Below, one piece after another: positions 41,318-49,887 of a stretch of DNA of 64,000 nt. Each line of letters starts with the position of its first letter. Within the stretch, counting starts at the first letter, position 1. A program made the position numbers and the translations under genes. Under the pieces are notes generated by a model. It worked only from the letters and a program-made list of their open reading frames with translations, was not told the DNA's origin and searched no databases. The stretch covers positions 62,001 through 126,000 of the forward strand of contig CACZBW010000006.1 in NCBI GenBank assembly GCA_902779575.1. Reading direction: 5' to 3'. This DNA is from an uncultured Lachnospiraceae bacterium (GTDB taxonomy: Bacteria; Bacillota; Clostridia; Lachnospirales; Lachnospiraceae).

Positions 41318-42042
41318 AGCCTTGATTCCCTCTGCGAAGCCTCGAGATAATCCGCCGCCTGCGCCAGCTTCTGAATTCTGCAGATTCCTTCTTCCATCCG
41401 GAAGGAGCCTGCGCTGTCCGGGACGCGGTTGTCCGGGCAGTACCAGAGCGCTTTCATGCCTGATTGAACCGCGCCTCTGGCGTCGTGTGAATAACTGTCC
41501 CCTATAAAAAGACATTCGCCGGGAGCACAGCCTGCCTTTTCCGCACAGAATCGGTAGAAAAGAGGATCCGGCTTCTCAGTTCCGGCCTCCTCGCTTGTCA
41601 GCACAAAATCGATATACGGCAGCAGCCCCAGCTTTTCCAGCTTCCGGAACTGTATGCGCGCTGTCATGTTCGTACCTATGCCGATCAGAATCCCCATCCG
41701 CTTTATAGTCCGAAAGAGTTCTTCTGCTCCTTCCGTCAGTTCCGCCTTTTCAAGGAGCGTATCCCAGAAGAGGGCTTCCATATTCAGAACATGCGGGGAA
41801 AGAGGCAGATGCAGCTCTTCCAGCATATTCTGGTAGCGGATCAGGCGGTTGTGCGTCGCCGCCACCTTCCCCATCCTCTGATTCAGCCGCTCCTGCGTTT
41901 TTTTGTGGAGGGCGGAAAAGTCCTCAGCGCTTATGTTCAGCTCCCGGCAGGCGTATTCCGCGACAGCCGCAATCCCCGCCTCGTTTGCCCTGTCAAAACC
42001 GTACAGCGTATTGTCAATATCAAAGATCACTGCTTTTATCAT
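41314..42042 (-). CDS. HAD-superfamily hydrolase (pyrimidine 5'-nucleotidase/YjjG-like)
   Basis: Haloacid dehalogenase-type phosphatase of 242 residues. Motif I is VIFDIDNTLYGF (Asp8 nucleophile, Asp10), motif II is IGTNMTARIQFRKL, motif III/IV are EKPDPLFYRF and LFIGDSYSHDARGAVQSGM. The insert between motifs I and II is helical, as in the C1-cap group with YjjG. ATG at 42040-42042 has AAGGAG seven bases upstream; an upstream in-frame ATG has no such site. The stop overlaps the DeoR start. It may remove phosphate from sugar phosphates that accumulate; substrate unknown. Confidence 0.88.
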   Translation of the reverse strand: MIKAVIFDIDNTLYGFDRANEAGIAAVAEYACRELNISAEDFSALHKKTQERLNQRMGKVAATHNRLIRYQNMLEELHLPLSPHVLNMEALFWDTLLEKAELTEGAEELFRTIKRMGILIGIGTNMTARIQFRKLEKLGLLPYIDFVLTSEEAGTEKPDPLFYRFCAEKAGCAPGECLFIGDSYSHDARGAVQSGMKALWYCPDNRVPDSAGSFRMEEGICRIQKLAQAADYLEASQRESRL

Positions 42043-42085
42043 CGTCAGGCTCCTTCCGGGATAAAAAAACTCCTGCAGTATCTTT

Positions 42086-42122
42086 TTCACGGCACTTAGC
42101 GCCGGAAGGTGCGGGCCGTGAA
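42086..42122. repeat. TTCACGGC/GCCGTGAA hairpin
   Basis: TTCACGGC (42086-42093) and GCCGTGAA (42115-42122) face each other across 21 bases that can fold further (GCGCCGG, GGTGCGGG). It has the same end sequences as the larger elements at 11371-11580 and 58884-59089, and lies just upstream of the HAD gene. It looks like a shortened member of that family. Confidence 0.55.
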
Positions 42123-42200
42123 TAGGAACCCTATATTCTGCATTATAATACAGTTCGGAACTGCTGCACAGAAAAAACTGCCCTCTGCTGCCTTATAAAT

Positions 42201-42248
42201 AAAAACCGGAACCGGTTATGAATCCTCACACGACCGGCTCCGGTTTTT
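42201..42248 (-). terminator. Terminator of the ulaG-ulaC-ulaA-ulaB operon
   Basis: AAAAACCGGAACCGGT (42201-42216) and ACCGGCTCCGGTTTTT (42233-42248) pair with one mismatch. The minus-strand stem is followed by TTTTT and lies about 60 bases past the ulaB stop; it can also act on the plus strand. Confidence 0.8.
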
Positions 42249-42309
42249 ATCACACGGAAATCAAACCTTTCCGCTCTTTTTCATCTCTGAGACAGCCTGC
42301 TGTCCAGAC

Positions 42310-42618
42310 TCAGTCAAGAAGATTCGCTTCCTTCAGGGCAGCCTCGATCTCCTTGTCAGACATAACGTTCTTCAGCGGAAGCAGAACGGTGCCGTTCTGC
42401 TCGCAGCCTTCAAAGGTCTTCGCAAAAGGCTTTGCGCAGAATACGACGTCATAGTTGCGTGCGGAACTCTTGCCTTCTGAAACCGGGCAGTGACGAAGCT
42501 CAGCCGGCTTGATGTCATATTTCTTCATAACCTTCTTGATCGCGTTCTCCATCATCAGAGAGGAACCTGCTCCGTTCGCGCAGCATGCAAGAATTCTTTT
42601 TCCATCCAGTTTAGCCAT
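42310..42618 (-). CDS. ulaB: PTS ascorbate transporter subunit IIB
   Basis: Cytoplasmic PTS phosphocarrier of 102 residues. The active site loop is CCANGAGSSLM with Cys13 as the phosphoryl acceptor (C-x-N-G-x-G-S-S as in UlaB/SgaB), just after the first strand (KRILA). It passes phosphate from IIA (UlaC) to ascorbate at the IIC channel. It follows ulaA by 100 bases; a GGAG-type ribosome site precedes the ATG. Assignment to ascorbate rather than galactitol rests on the surrounding ulaG, ulaE and ulaF. Confidence 0.9.
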   Translation of the reverse strand: MAKLDGKRILACCANGAGSSLMMENAIKKVMKKYDIKPAELRHCPVSEGKSSARNYDVVFCAKPFAKTFEGCEQNGTVLLPLKNVMSDKEIEAALKEANLLD

Positions 42619-42718
42619 GATAATCTCCTTTCGGAATCCGTCGGATCCTTCTTTTTCATAGTTCCCGGGTCATAAGACCCGGGAGATGATCCGGTCAAAC
42701 ATTTCATCTTTCAGTCAA

Positions 42719-44212
42719 TTATTTCTTTCTCTTTGCCACATGCTCAACATAAGCATCGTAGTCTTCTGTGATCAGGAAGTATCCTTCCGGATCCATCATA
42801 TACTCGATCTGCGGAAGAGCAAGCAGGATGATAACAACAATCGCTACGCCGAAGTAGCCGAGATAACGCATCAGCACGGTGAACAGCGGCCATACGGTAT
42901 CCCAGTCGAACATGCCGAGATATCCGCCGTAGTTCGCAAGGCCAACCCAGCCGGCGATAAACGCCGCGCCGAATACCTGGATCAGGCCGGAGCAGAAGGG
43001 GATGATCAGGCAGGCTTTGAGGCCGCCCTTTTCGTTGGCTACAAGACCCATGGTCGCGTTGTCGAAGAATACCGGAACGAAACCGCAGATGATGATAGTC
43101 GGAGAACCCGCGACAATCAGGATGATGATCGCGATGATCTGTCCTACAAGACCTGCAAGGAAGCCGAAGGTAACCGCGTTGGAATCGCCGAAACCGTAGC
43201 AGACCGCGCAGTCGACGCCCGGGATCGAGGACGGGAGAAGCTTGTCGGCGATACCCTGGAAGGAAGCGGTCAGCTCTGTGACGAAGGTGCGGACACCAAG
43301 CTGCAGGATTGCAAGATAAACAGCGAAGTTCAGGGACTTGTCGAAGCACCACCATACATAGTTGGTGGACTCGGTAAGAACCTGCGTTTCAACAAAATAC
43401 GGTTTTCCGATAACGGCAAGGATAATGCCGAAGAACGCGGTCATCAGGATAGCCGTGCAGACCATGTTCTCATTGAAGATTGAGAAGAAGCCCGGCATCT
43501 CCATATCGCCGACTTTCTTGATTTTACGCTTTCCGCCCTTGTCGCCGAACAGCTTGTCGGCCACGATATAGGAGAGGCGGATACCGAACATCTGCTGATG
43601 CGCGATCGCGAAACCGGCGCCCTCTGTCAGCTCCTGCATGGGCTTGACGGTCAGGTTGGAACCGACTGCCCAGTAAGCGCCGAGGATAACCGCCATGACG
43701 ATCATCAGCGCGGTATTGTTGGAAAGCAGGCCCGGAAGGGCAAACATGATCAGCCAGTAAGCAGTCGCAGCCTGCTGCACCTGTACATGACCTGTGGTGA
43801 ACAGGGTACGGCATTTCGTGATCTTATTGAAGCGGACGAGAAGAATGTTGACGATAAAGGCAATCAGCAGCAGGGTCATCGCCTGAGAGAAGCCTTTTCC
43901 GAACACTTCCTCGACACCCGCGGTAACCGCGTTCTGACCATAGTAGGGGTCGATAACGCAGGCCGTCAGATTGAAGCGGTCCTTCAGTCCCGCGAGGATC
44001 GGACGGAAGTTGCTGGTCAGTCCGCCGGAACCTACGTTCAGGATCAGCATACCGATGATGGCCTTCAGAGTGCCGGCCAGGGTGTCATACCACTTCTTTC
44101 CCATCAGGCAATAGCCCAGAAGGGTAAGGAAACCTACCATATAAGGAGCCTTCTGCAGGACATAGGTCGCAAAGAAGGTCCAGATTGCATTGAGAACATT
44201 TAATACTGCCAT
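42719..44212 (-). CDS. ulaA: PTS ascorbate transporter subunit IIC
   Basis: Membrane channel subunit that imports L-ascorbate with phosphorylation. The 497-residue product has about eleven helices and matches UlaA/SgaT: APYMVGFLTLLGYCLMGKKW near the N-terminus, TLKAIIGMLILNVGSGGL, FTTGHVQVQQA, GSNLTVKPMQELT, HQQMFGIRLSY and a polar loop with FGDKGGKRKIKK. It lies 80 bases after ulaC and 100 before ulaB. Ascorbate specificity is strongly supported by the lactonase gene in the same operon. Confidence 0.93.
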   Translation of the reverse strand: MAVLNVLNAIWTFFATYVLQKAPYMVGFLTLLGYCLMGKKWYDTLAGTLKAIIGMLILNVGSGGLTSNFRPILAGLKDRFNLTACVIDPYYGQNAVTAGVEEVFGKGFSQAMTLLLIAFIVNILLVRFNKITKCRTLFTTGHVQVQQAATAYWLIMFALPGLLSNNTALMIVMAVILGAYWAVGSNLTVKPMQELTEGAGFAIAHQQMFGIRLSYIVADKLFGDKGGKRKIKKVGDMEMPGFFSIFNENMVCTAILMTAFFGIILAVIGKPYFVETQVLTESTNYVWWCFDKSLNFAVYLAILQLGVRTFVTELTASFQGIADKLLPSSIPGVDCAVCYGFGDSNAVTFGFLAGLVGQIIAIIILIVAGSPTIIICGFVPVFFDNATMGLVANEKGGLKACLIIPFCSGLIQVFGAAFIAGWVGLANYGGYLGMFDWDTVWPLFTVLMRYLGYFGVAIVVIILLALPQIEYMMDPEGYFLITEDYDAYVEHVAKRKK

Positions 44213-44291
44213 AACTCTCTCCTTAACCAGGGATTTTTAGTTTTCTCAGCTCTGCCGGGAAGCGCCCCGCAGAGCTTACGCTGCTGCCGGA

Positions 44292-44774
44292 TCAGTCTTC
44301 CTCGCAGGGATAGTTCTTTTCCGCTTCGAGTATGTCCTCCGGCGTTCTGGCTGCCGCCAGGGCGTCCAGCAGAGGATCATTCATGAAAATGGAGGACAGC
44401 TGCTGGATATTGTCCATATGCTCTTCAGAGCTTGCCGCCGACAGGGTAAAGAACAGGTTCGCCTTTTTCTCCTCACCGTCCTCGTCCACGCCGAAATCAA
44501 TCAGCTTTTCGGAAACCATGAAGCCGATGCCGGTCTTGTGAGCTCCCTCGGCATTCTCCGTAGTATGAGGCATCGCGACGTTATGATCGAAGACCACATA
44601 GGGACCGTACTTCTCGATGCAGGCTACGATCTGCTTGTAATAGTCCTCGTCAACGCTTCCGTCGGCAACCAGGCTCTCGGCGCTCAGACGGACCGCTTCC
44701 TGCCATGTCACTCCCTCGCCGTCGATAAAACGATAATGCTTTTTCTCAACAATTGTCTGTAAAACACTGGCCAT
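44292..44774 (-). CDS. ulaC: PTS ascorbate transporter subunit IIA
   Basis: Cytoplasmic mannitol/fructose-type IIA domain of 160 residues. The phospho-acceptor is His70 in VAMPHTTENA, with the second conserved His region absent as is usual. Family helices IVACIEKYGPYVVFDH precede it. It receives phosphate from HPr, plausibly the HPr encoded at 49454, and passes it to UlaB. It follows ulaG by 24 bases. Confidence 0.92.
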   Translation of the reverse strand: MASVLQTIVEKKHYRFIDGEGVTWQEAVRLSAESLVADGSVDEDYYKQIVACIEKYGPYVVFDHNVAMPHTTENAEGAHKTGIGFMVSEKLIDFGVDEDGEEKKANLFFTLSAASSEEHMDNIQQLSSIFMNDPLLDALAAARTPEDILEAEKNYPCEED

Positions 44775-44798
44775 ATGATTATCCTTTCGATGCTCGTC

Positions 44799-45902
44799 TT
44801 ACAGGCAGGATCTGAACGGAATGTTCTGCGGATGCTCGAAGCAGTCCTCAAATCCCCTGCGGTGATGATAATAGATCTTGTCCTTATCCTGCGGATAGAC
44901 ATACTTGCCGCCTACCTGCCAGAAGAACGGGTGGAACTTGTACTCGTTGCGGTCCTTCTTGAAATCATAGAGAACCTTGATCTCTTCGCAGTCCGCCTGG
45001 AAGTTGGTCCAGACATCCCAGTGAATCGGGATTACGACCTTGCACTGAAGGTTCTCGGCCATTCTCAGGACGTCGACGGACGTCATCTTATCCTGCATGC
45101 CGATCGGGTTCTCGCCGAAGGAACCGAACGCGACGTCGATATCGTGATCCTTGCCGTGCTTCGCGAAGTAGATGGAGAAATGGGAGTCTCCGGAATGATA
45201 GATGTTTCCGCCCGGCGTCTTCACCAGGTAGTTGACTGCCTTCTCGTCCATGTCCGTCGGGCACTTTCCGGTCAGTTCCTCACGGTCCGGGCCGGTCGAA
45301 TCCGTCGTTACGATGCAGGTGCGGTCAAAGCTGTCAAGGCAGACAATCTCAAGATCCTTGATCTTAATCACGTCGCCCGGCTTCACGATCCTGCAGCGGT
45401 CTTCCGGAACGCCCCACTTCACCCATGTCTCGACAGACTTGAGCGGTCCGATAAACGGTACCGGAATCTCATTCCCGTTCTCATCCGTCGTTGTCATGCC
45501 GCTGTGCAGCACATGAGCCGCCCATTCCGCGGACATATGGTCCTGATGATAATGTGTCGCCAGCACCGCGTCCACATGCTTGAACGCGAACGGATCGATG
45601 ACGAACGGGACATTCCTGAGGTTCGGCTGCATCAGGCGGCCGCCGCACATGTTGGCCATCTGATGTCCCGGCTTCATCTTGTTGTCACCATGAGTCCGCT
45701 TGCCGTTCCCGCACCACAGATCGATCGTGATGTTGGCACCGCCCGGTGTCTTGAACCAGATTCCTGTACATCCCAGCCACCACATGGCGACATTGCCCGG
45801 CTCGACGACTTCGTTCTCGATGTCTTCCACAAGCCAGGTGCCCCACTCCGGGAAGGTACTGTTGATCCAGCTTTCGCGGGTCATCTCGGAAATCTTACTC
45901 AT
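44799..45902 (-). CDS. ulaG: L-ascorbate-6-phosphate lactonase
   Basis: Metallo-beta-lactamase-fold enzyme that opens the lactone ring of L-ascorbate 6-phosphate. The 367-residue product has the metal motif [15 protein letters not shown] (residues about 116-130), [13 protein letters not shown] and [13 protein letters not shown] with the later His ligands, all as in UlaG. AGGAGGGG lies before the ATG. It is the first gene of the minus-strand ula operon (ulaG-ulaC-ulaA-ulaB), from a promoter at 46065. UlaG is diagnostic for ascorbate catabolism. Confidence 0.95.
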   Translation of the reverse strand: MSKISEMTRESWINSTFPEWGTWLVEDIENEVVEPGNVAMWWLGCTGIWFKTPGGANITIDLWCGNGKRTHGDNKMKPGHQMANMCGGRLMQPNLRNVPFVIDPFAFKHVDAVLATHYHQDHMSAEWAAHVLHSGMTTTDENGNEIPVPFIGPLKSVETWVKWGVPEDRCRIVKPGDVIKIKDLEIVCLDSFDRTCIVTTDSTGPDREELTGKCPTDMDEKAVNYLVKTPGGNIYHSGDSHFSIYFAKHGKDHDIDVAFGSFGENPIGMQDKMTSVDVLRMAENLQCKVVIPIHWDVWTNFQADCEEIKVLYDFKKDRNEYKFHPFFWQVGGKYVYPQDKDKIYYHHRRGFEDCFEHPQNIPFRSCL

Positions 45903-45973
45903 TTGGTTCCCCTCCTGTTCTCAGTTGAATCGTTTTGGATATGATTCTGCCTGCAGTTACCGAGCGCGGATCT

Positions 45974-46005
45974 CATCTCGCACAAAACAGAACATTTCGC
46001 ACAAA
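45974..46005. repeat. Direct repeat CAT(C/T)TCGCACAAA in the ulaG leader
   Basis: CATCTCGCACAAA (45974-45986) and CATTTCGCACAAA (45993-46005) have a 19-base period, close to two helical turns. They lie between the predicted ulaG transcription start and the gene, where a bound protein would block elongation. Confidence 0.55.
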
Positions 46006-46064
46006 TACAGAAATCTGTCTGCAGGAAAAGTGCAGAATCAGTCTCCGCGCAATGATATGCAATC

Positions 46065-46093
46065 ACTATATCTGATGCCGTTCAAAAAAGCAA
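46065..46093 (-). promoter_or_regulatory. Probable promoter of the ulaG operon
   Basis: On the minus strand -35 TTGCTT (46088-46093), 17-base spacer and -10 TATAGT (46065-46070). A TATGTTCGTTT site sits just upstream of it at 46112-46122. Confidence 0.6.
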
Positions 46094-46111
46094 CGAAAAA
46101 AGACTCCTTTT

Positions 46112-46478
46112 TATGTTCGTTTCCGGGAGAAATAATTGTTCCCGGACATATATTGTGCATTTTTATCGACAGATACCGGGAATGTCGGATGCCGCATAAT
46201 TCGCACATTCTTGAGCATTCAGCACCATTGTGTTTTTCCTGTTTTCCTGTCTTCGGATCAATATCTCTGCCGTATTTGCTTATATGTTCGTTTTTTAATA
46301 GTCATTTTGACGATTTTATGCCGCCTCCATTCCCGCGGGAGAAAATAAATTACTCATGATTTTGACGGAATCTGATCTTGTAAATCTCTCTTTTATCCAG
46401 TATAATCAAACAGGAAAACTATTTAATGTTCATGCAATTGTTCCCCGTCGTTTATCACTGCTTTCTATATGTTCGTTT
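46112..46478. promoter_or_regulatory. Three TATGTTCGTTT sites in the ulaG/ulaE divergent region
   Basis: The 11-base TATGTTCGTTT is found at 46112-46122, 46283-46293 and 46468-46478, all in the same orientation, inside the otherwise A+T-rich 606-base gap (45903-46508) between ulaG and ulaE. T-rich GTTCGTTT motifs are typical DeoR-family half-sites. The first is next to the ulaG promoter, the third between the ulaE promoter and start codon. The rest of the gap holds the two promoters and no gene. Confidence 0.6.
46378..46406 (+). promoter_or_regulatory. Promoter of ulaE
   Basis: -35 TTGTAA (46378-46383), 17-base spacer and consensus -10 TATAAT (46401-46406), giving a leader of about 95 bases that contains the third TATGTTCGTTT site. 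Confidence 0.75.
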
Positions 46479-46508
46479 TTATGATTGTTTTCAGGAGGTG
46501 CCCGCCCT

Positions 46509-47354
46509 ATGAAACCTTATGCAATCGGCCTTTATGAAAAAGCGATGCCGAAAACCATGACATGGCCCGAGAAGCTGGAATGCGCCAGAGAATGCGGCTA
46601 TGATTTCGTGGAGATCAGCATAGACGAGACAGATGACAAGCTTGCCCGTCTTGACTGGACAGAAGAAGAGCGGCTTGAGCTGGTGAGGGAGATGCGCAGA
46701 ACCGGCGTCCCGATCCGCAGCATGTGCCTGTCAGGCCACCGCAAGTATCCCTTCGGCTCCGCCGATCCCACCGTCAGGGAACGCAGTATGCAGATCATGG
46801 AAAAAGCCATACAGCTTGCCGATGATCTGGGCATCCGGATCATTCAGCTTGCAGGATATGATGTCTATTATGAAGAAAGTACTCCGGACAGCGTAAGGCT
46901 TTTTAAAGAGAACCTGGCAAAGGCGACAGAGATGGCGGCGGCAAAAGGCGTGGTTCTCGCTTTTGAGACCATGGAGACCGAGTTCATGAACACCACCGCG
47001 AAGTCCATGGAATATGTAAATCTGATCAACAGTCCCTGGCTCGGCGTCTATCCGGATTCCGGCAACCTGACCAACGCCGCCGTAAGTTACGGCAGCGACG
47101 TGCTTGAGGATCTGGAGACCGGCAGAGGCCATATCTTTGCTCTTCACCTCAAGGAGACTGTCCCCGGGAAATTCCGCGAGATCCCCTTCCTCACAGGCCA
47201 CGTTGACTTCGGCGCCGTGATCGCAAAGGCATGGGATCTGGGCATCCGCCGTTTCGTCACGGAGATGTGGGACGTCGGGAAAGCGGAATGGAAGGAGGAC
47301 ATCCTCTTCGCCAACCGCAGCATGAGCGCGATTCTGGCCCGCCAGACGCCCTGA
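46509..47354 (+). CDS. ulaE: L-ribulose-5-phosphate 3-epimerase
   Basis: TIM-barrel isomerase converting L-xylulose 5-phosphate to L-ribulose 5-phosphate in the ascorbate pathway. The 281-residue product matches UlaE/SgbU: IGLYEKAMPKTMTWPEKL at the N-terminus, CGYDFVEISIDETDDKLARLDW, SMCLSGHRKYPFGS, IIQLAGYDVYYEES, ETMETEFMNT and HLKETVPGKFREIPFLTGHVDF, with metal-binding Glu and His residues kept. ATG at 46509 has AGGAGGTG about nine bases upstream. First gene of the plus-strand ula operon. Confidence 0.95.
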   Translation: MKPYAIGLYEKAMPKTMTWPEKLECARECGYDFVEISIDETDDKLARLDWTEEERLELVREMRRTGVPIRSMCLSGHRKYPFGSADPTVRERSMQIMEKAIQLADDLGIRIIQLAGYDVYYEESTPDSVRLFKENLAKATEMAAAKGVVLAFETMETEFMNTTAKSMEYVNLINSPWLGVYPDSGNLTNAAVSYGSDVLEDLETGRGHIFALHLKETVPGKFREIPFLTGHVDFGAVIAKAWDLGIRRFVTEMWDVGKAEWKEDILFANRSMSAILARQTP

Positions 47355-47550
47355 GAATCAATTATGCGCCTTTCCTGCGAATAAAATCAGCGGAATCCGC
47401 GCGGCGAAGTTTTAACCGGCCCGGTTTTGCCGTCCCGGTCTGCGGACCGGCCGTCCGGCCATCCGGGATTCAGGAATATAAGACAGCGTATCTGATTCAT
47501 GCCGGAGCGAAGACCCGGCCCCGGCCCAGCTTCAGGAGGATATTTTACTT

Positions 47551-48615
47551 ATGAAAGTCGAGAAAAAAGTTGTTGCGAACCTCAACAAATGTTATGCTAT
47601 TTCTGAGCTTCCTTTCAAGGGACAGCACTGCTTCCTGGTAGCTGCCGAGAAGCAGGATCCCTGCTATCTCTTCTCAGAGGACGGCGGGCTTCTGGATACT
47701 GTATGGAAAGAGCCGGGCGGAGTCATGACCATGGCGCCGGTGCCGGGTGCGGACGGACAGTTTCTGGCCACACACAGGTTTTATTCGCCGAATGATTCCC
47801 TGGAGGCAAAGATCGTCATCGTTACATATAAAGAGGATGGCAATTGGGAAGTCCGTACGCTCTGCAAGGCACCCTTCGTACATCGGTTCGGCATCCTCAG
47901 CCGCGGCGGGGTCAATTATCTGATCGTCTGCTGTCTGAAGACCGGCCATGAGTACAAGAACGACTGGCGTTTCCCGGGCGCATGTTTCGGAGCGGAACTT
48001 CCGGCTGACCTTTCCTCCTTCGATGAAGATCATCCGCTTGCCCTCACCCTGATCAAAGACGGGATGCTCAAGAACCACGGCTACAGCCTGATCCGCCGCG
48101 GCGGACACGACGCCGCCCTGGTCGGCTGCGAGCAGGGTACCTTTGTCTTCAATCCGCCCGCAGTGCGCGGCGCTGACTGGGAAGTGGAACAGGTCCTGTC
48201 CATCCCTTCAAGCGATTCTGTCCTCATCGACTTCGACGGCGACGGCAAGCTTGAACTCGGCTGCATCAGCCCCTTCCACGGGAATTCGCTCACCATTTAC
48301 CATCTGGACGAGCACGGCAATTATGTTCCGCAGTGGAAGTACGGACGTCCGGAAGCGGAGACCGAGATGATCCACGCGACCTGGGCCTGCACGATGCTTG
48401 GAAAACCCACCTGGATCATCGGCTGGAGAAAAGGTACAAAGGACACCATCGCCATCACATGGGACGCGGAAGCAGGCGACTACCGCGCCGACTTCATCGA
48501 CCGCAATACCGGCTGCGCCAATGCCCTTCATTTTGTCAATAAGGAAGGCAAGGACATCATCATCGGCACCAACCGCGAGATCGATGAGATCGCGATGTAC
48601 ACTGTCACAGAGTAA
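47551..48615 (+). CDS. Beta-rich protein of unknown function within the ula cluster
   Basis: 354-residue protein without signal peptide or membrane helix, so cytoplasmic. It consists of short repeated beta-strand blocks, with LIDFDGDGKLELGCISPFHGN (about 227-247), an FG-GAP/VCBS-like calcium-binding loop, and other strand pairs such as SLTIYHLDEHGNYVPQWKYG and TWIIGWRKGTKDTIAITW. This suggests a beta-propeller. It lies between ulaE and ulaF, 196 bases after the first and 40 before the second, under AGGAGGA. A lactonase-like or sugar-binding role in ascorbate breakdown is possible from position only. I do not recognise a named family. Confidence 0.75.
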   Translation: MKVEKKVVANLNKCYAISELPFKGQHCFLVAAEKQDPCYLFSEDGGLLDTVWKEPGGVMTMAPVPGADGQFLATHRFYSPNDSLEAKIVIVTYKEDGNWEVRTLCKAPFVHRFGILSRGGVNYLIVCCLKTGHEYKNDWRFPGACFGAELPADLSSFDEDHPLALTLIKDGMLKNHGYSLIRRGGHDAALVGCEQGTFVFNPPAVRGADWEVEQVLSIPSSDSVLIDFDGDGKLELGCISPFHGNSLTIYHLDEHGNYVPQWKYGRPEAETEMIHATWACTMLGKPTWIIGWRKGTKDTIAITWDAEAGDYRADFIDRNTGCANALHFVNKEGKDIIIGTNREIDEIAMYTVTE

Positions 48616-48654
48616 AAAGAGCCCGGATATTCCGGAAAAGAAAGGGGAACTGTC

Positions 48655-49356
48655 ATGCTGGAAGAACTGAAACGTCAGGTTTATGAAGCAAACATGGAAC
48701 TGCCCAGACGCAATCTCGTAACCTATACCTGGGGGAATGTCAGCGGCATTGACCGCGAGAGCGGCCTTTTTGTCATTAAGCCGTCCGGCGTGGAATATGA
48801 TGAACTGCGTCCGGAAGACCTGGTTGTCATGGACCTGAAGGGCAACAAAGTGGAGGGTGACATGAACCCGTCGTCTGACACCAAGACACATCTGGTTCTG
48901 TACAATGCCTTCCCGGAGATCGGCGGCATCGTTCACACCCACAGCACAAACGCCGTGGCATGGGCGCAGGCCGGCCGCGACATTCCCGCATACGGCACCA
49001 CCCACGCGGACTATTTCTACGGCCCGATTCCGTGCGCACGGAACCTGACACCCGAAGAGATCGAGGAAGACTATGAGACGAATACCGGCCACGTAATCGT
49101 GGAGACCTTTACAAAGCGCGGTATCAATCCCGTCTATGTACCAGGCGTTGTCTGCAGAAACCATGGTCCCTTCACCTGGGGCAAAGACGCCGCTCAGGCA
49201 GTCTACCACGCAGTCGTGCTTGAGGAAGTCGCCCGCATGGATATTCTGACCGAGCAGGTCAACCCGAAGGTTCTGCCCGCCCCGCAGTGCATTTTTGATA
49301 AACATTTCATGCGCAAGCACGGCCCGAACGCTTACTACGGCCAGGGCGGACACTGA
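48655..49356 (+). CDS. ulaF: L-ribulose-5-phosphate 4-epimerase
   Basis: Class II aldolase-like zinc enzyme that gives D-xylulose 5-phosphate, the end of the ascorbate route. The 233-residue product has [19 protein letters not shown] (phosphate binding), [18 protein letters not shown] with zinc-ligand histidines, [11 protein letters not shown] and [10 protein letters not shown], as in AraD/UlaF/SgbE. The ribosome site AAAGGGG precedes the ATG. UlaF rather than AraD is chosen from the company of ulaE, ulaG and the ascorbate PTS. Confidence 0.93.
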   Translation: MLEELKRQVYEANMELPRRNLVTYTWGNVSGIDRESGLFVIKPSGVEYDELRPEDLVVMDLKGNKVEGDMNPSSDTKTHLVLYNAFPEIGGIVHTHSTNAVAWAQAGRDIPAYGTTHADYFYGPIPCARNLTPEEIEEDYETNTGHVIVETFTKRGINPVYVPGVVCRNHGPFTWGKDAAQAVYHAVVLEEVARMDILTEQVNPKVLPAPQCIFDKHFMRKHGPNAYYGQGGH

Positions 49357-49453
49357 TCAGGAGTTCCTGTTACAGGTCAGGCTCTGATTTTTCCAGATTA
49401 ATGTAAACCAGCAGGGCACCGGCCCTGTTTGAATAAGGAAAGGAGTATCACTC

Positions 49454-49714
49454 ATGAAATCATTCGAATACACCATCACTGATCCTGTAGGAATCCATGC
49501 AAGACCTGCCGGAATCCTGGCAAAGGAAGCCAAGGGCTATGATTCCGTAGTCAAGATCATCAACGCAGCCGGCAAAGCAGCGGAGGCCAAGAAGCTTATG
49601 GCTCTTATGGGCCTTGGCATCAAGCAGGGCGAGACCATCACCGTCACAGTCGAGGGCGGCGATGAGGAAGGCAATGCCGCAAAGATCGAAGCGTTCTTCA
49701 AGGAACATCTTTGA
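49454..49714 (+). CDS. HPr-like PTS phosphocarrier lacking the regulatory serine
   Basis: 86-residue HPr-type protein. GIHARPAG at residues 13-20 contains the phosphorylatable His15 and Arg17. In Firmicutes HPr the segment LKSIMGVMSLG holds Ser46, the target of HPr kinase; here it reads AKKLMALMGLG, with Lys47 at the serine position. So it should accept phosphate from enzyme I but not be regulated by HPr kinase/CcpA signalling. It lies 97 bases after ulaF with AAGGAG, in the ascorbate region, and may serve UlaC. A conventional HPr is expected elsewhere. A terminator follows at 49796. Confidence 0.92.
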   Translation: MKSFEYTITDPVGIHARPAGILAKEAKGYDSVVKIINAAGKAAEAKKLMALMGLGIKQGETITVTVEGGDEEGNAAKIEAFFKEHL

Positions 49715-49771
49715 TCCTGCTTTCGCGGCGGGAAAGCTGTGCTGATCCTGCCTGCACGGCAGGAAAAGCTG
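49713..49771. repeat. Tandem 31-bp repeat after the HPr gene
   Basis: GATCCTGC followed by a CGGC(G/A)GGAAA segment and GCTG occurs twice, starting at 49713 and 49744. The first copy overlaps the HPr stop codon. The copies differ by several bases. Confidence 0.45.
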
Positions 49772-49795
49772 ATTTCCCTATACAGGTATAAAGGA

Positions 49796-49838
49796 AGGCT
49801 GTGAGAAAGATCATTTCTTTCTCACAGCCTCTTTCATT
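49796..49838 (+). terminator. Terminator of the ulaE-ulaF-HPr operon
   Basis: AGGCTGTGAGAAAG (49796-49809) and CTTTCTCACAGCCT (49817-49830) form a perfect 14-base stem followed by CTTTCATTTTTC. Read on the minus strand it is followed by TTCCTTTAT, so it may also end the trmD operon. Confidence 0.88.
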
Positions 49839-49887
49839 TTTCTGTTCACAATCAACCTCAGAGAGCAGCTGCCGCTTCTGCTCCGGC

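Noticed and set aside
42310-44212. Galactitol PTS instead of ascorbate PTS
   Set aside because: The IIC protein matches UlaA, and the operon contains the lactonase UlaG with UlaE and UlaF next to it.
45920-45945. CcpA cre site near ulaG (TTGAATCGTTTTGG)
   Set aside because: Does not keep the required spacing of the cre consensus; similarity is only partial.
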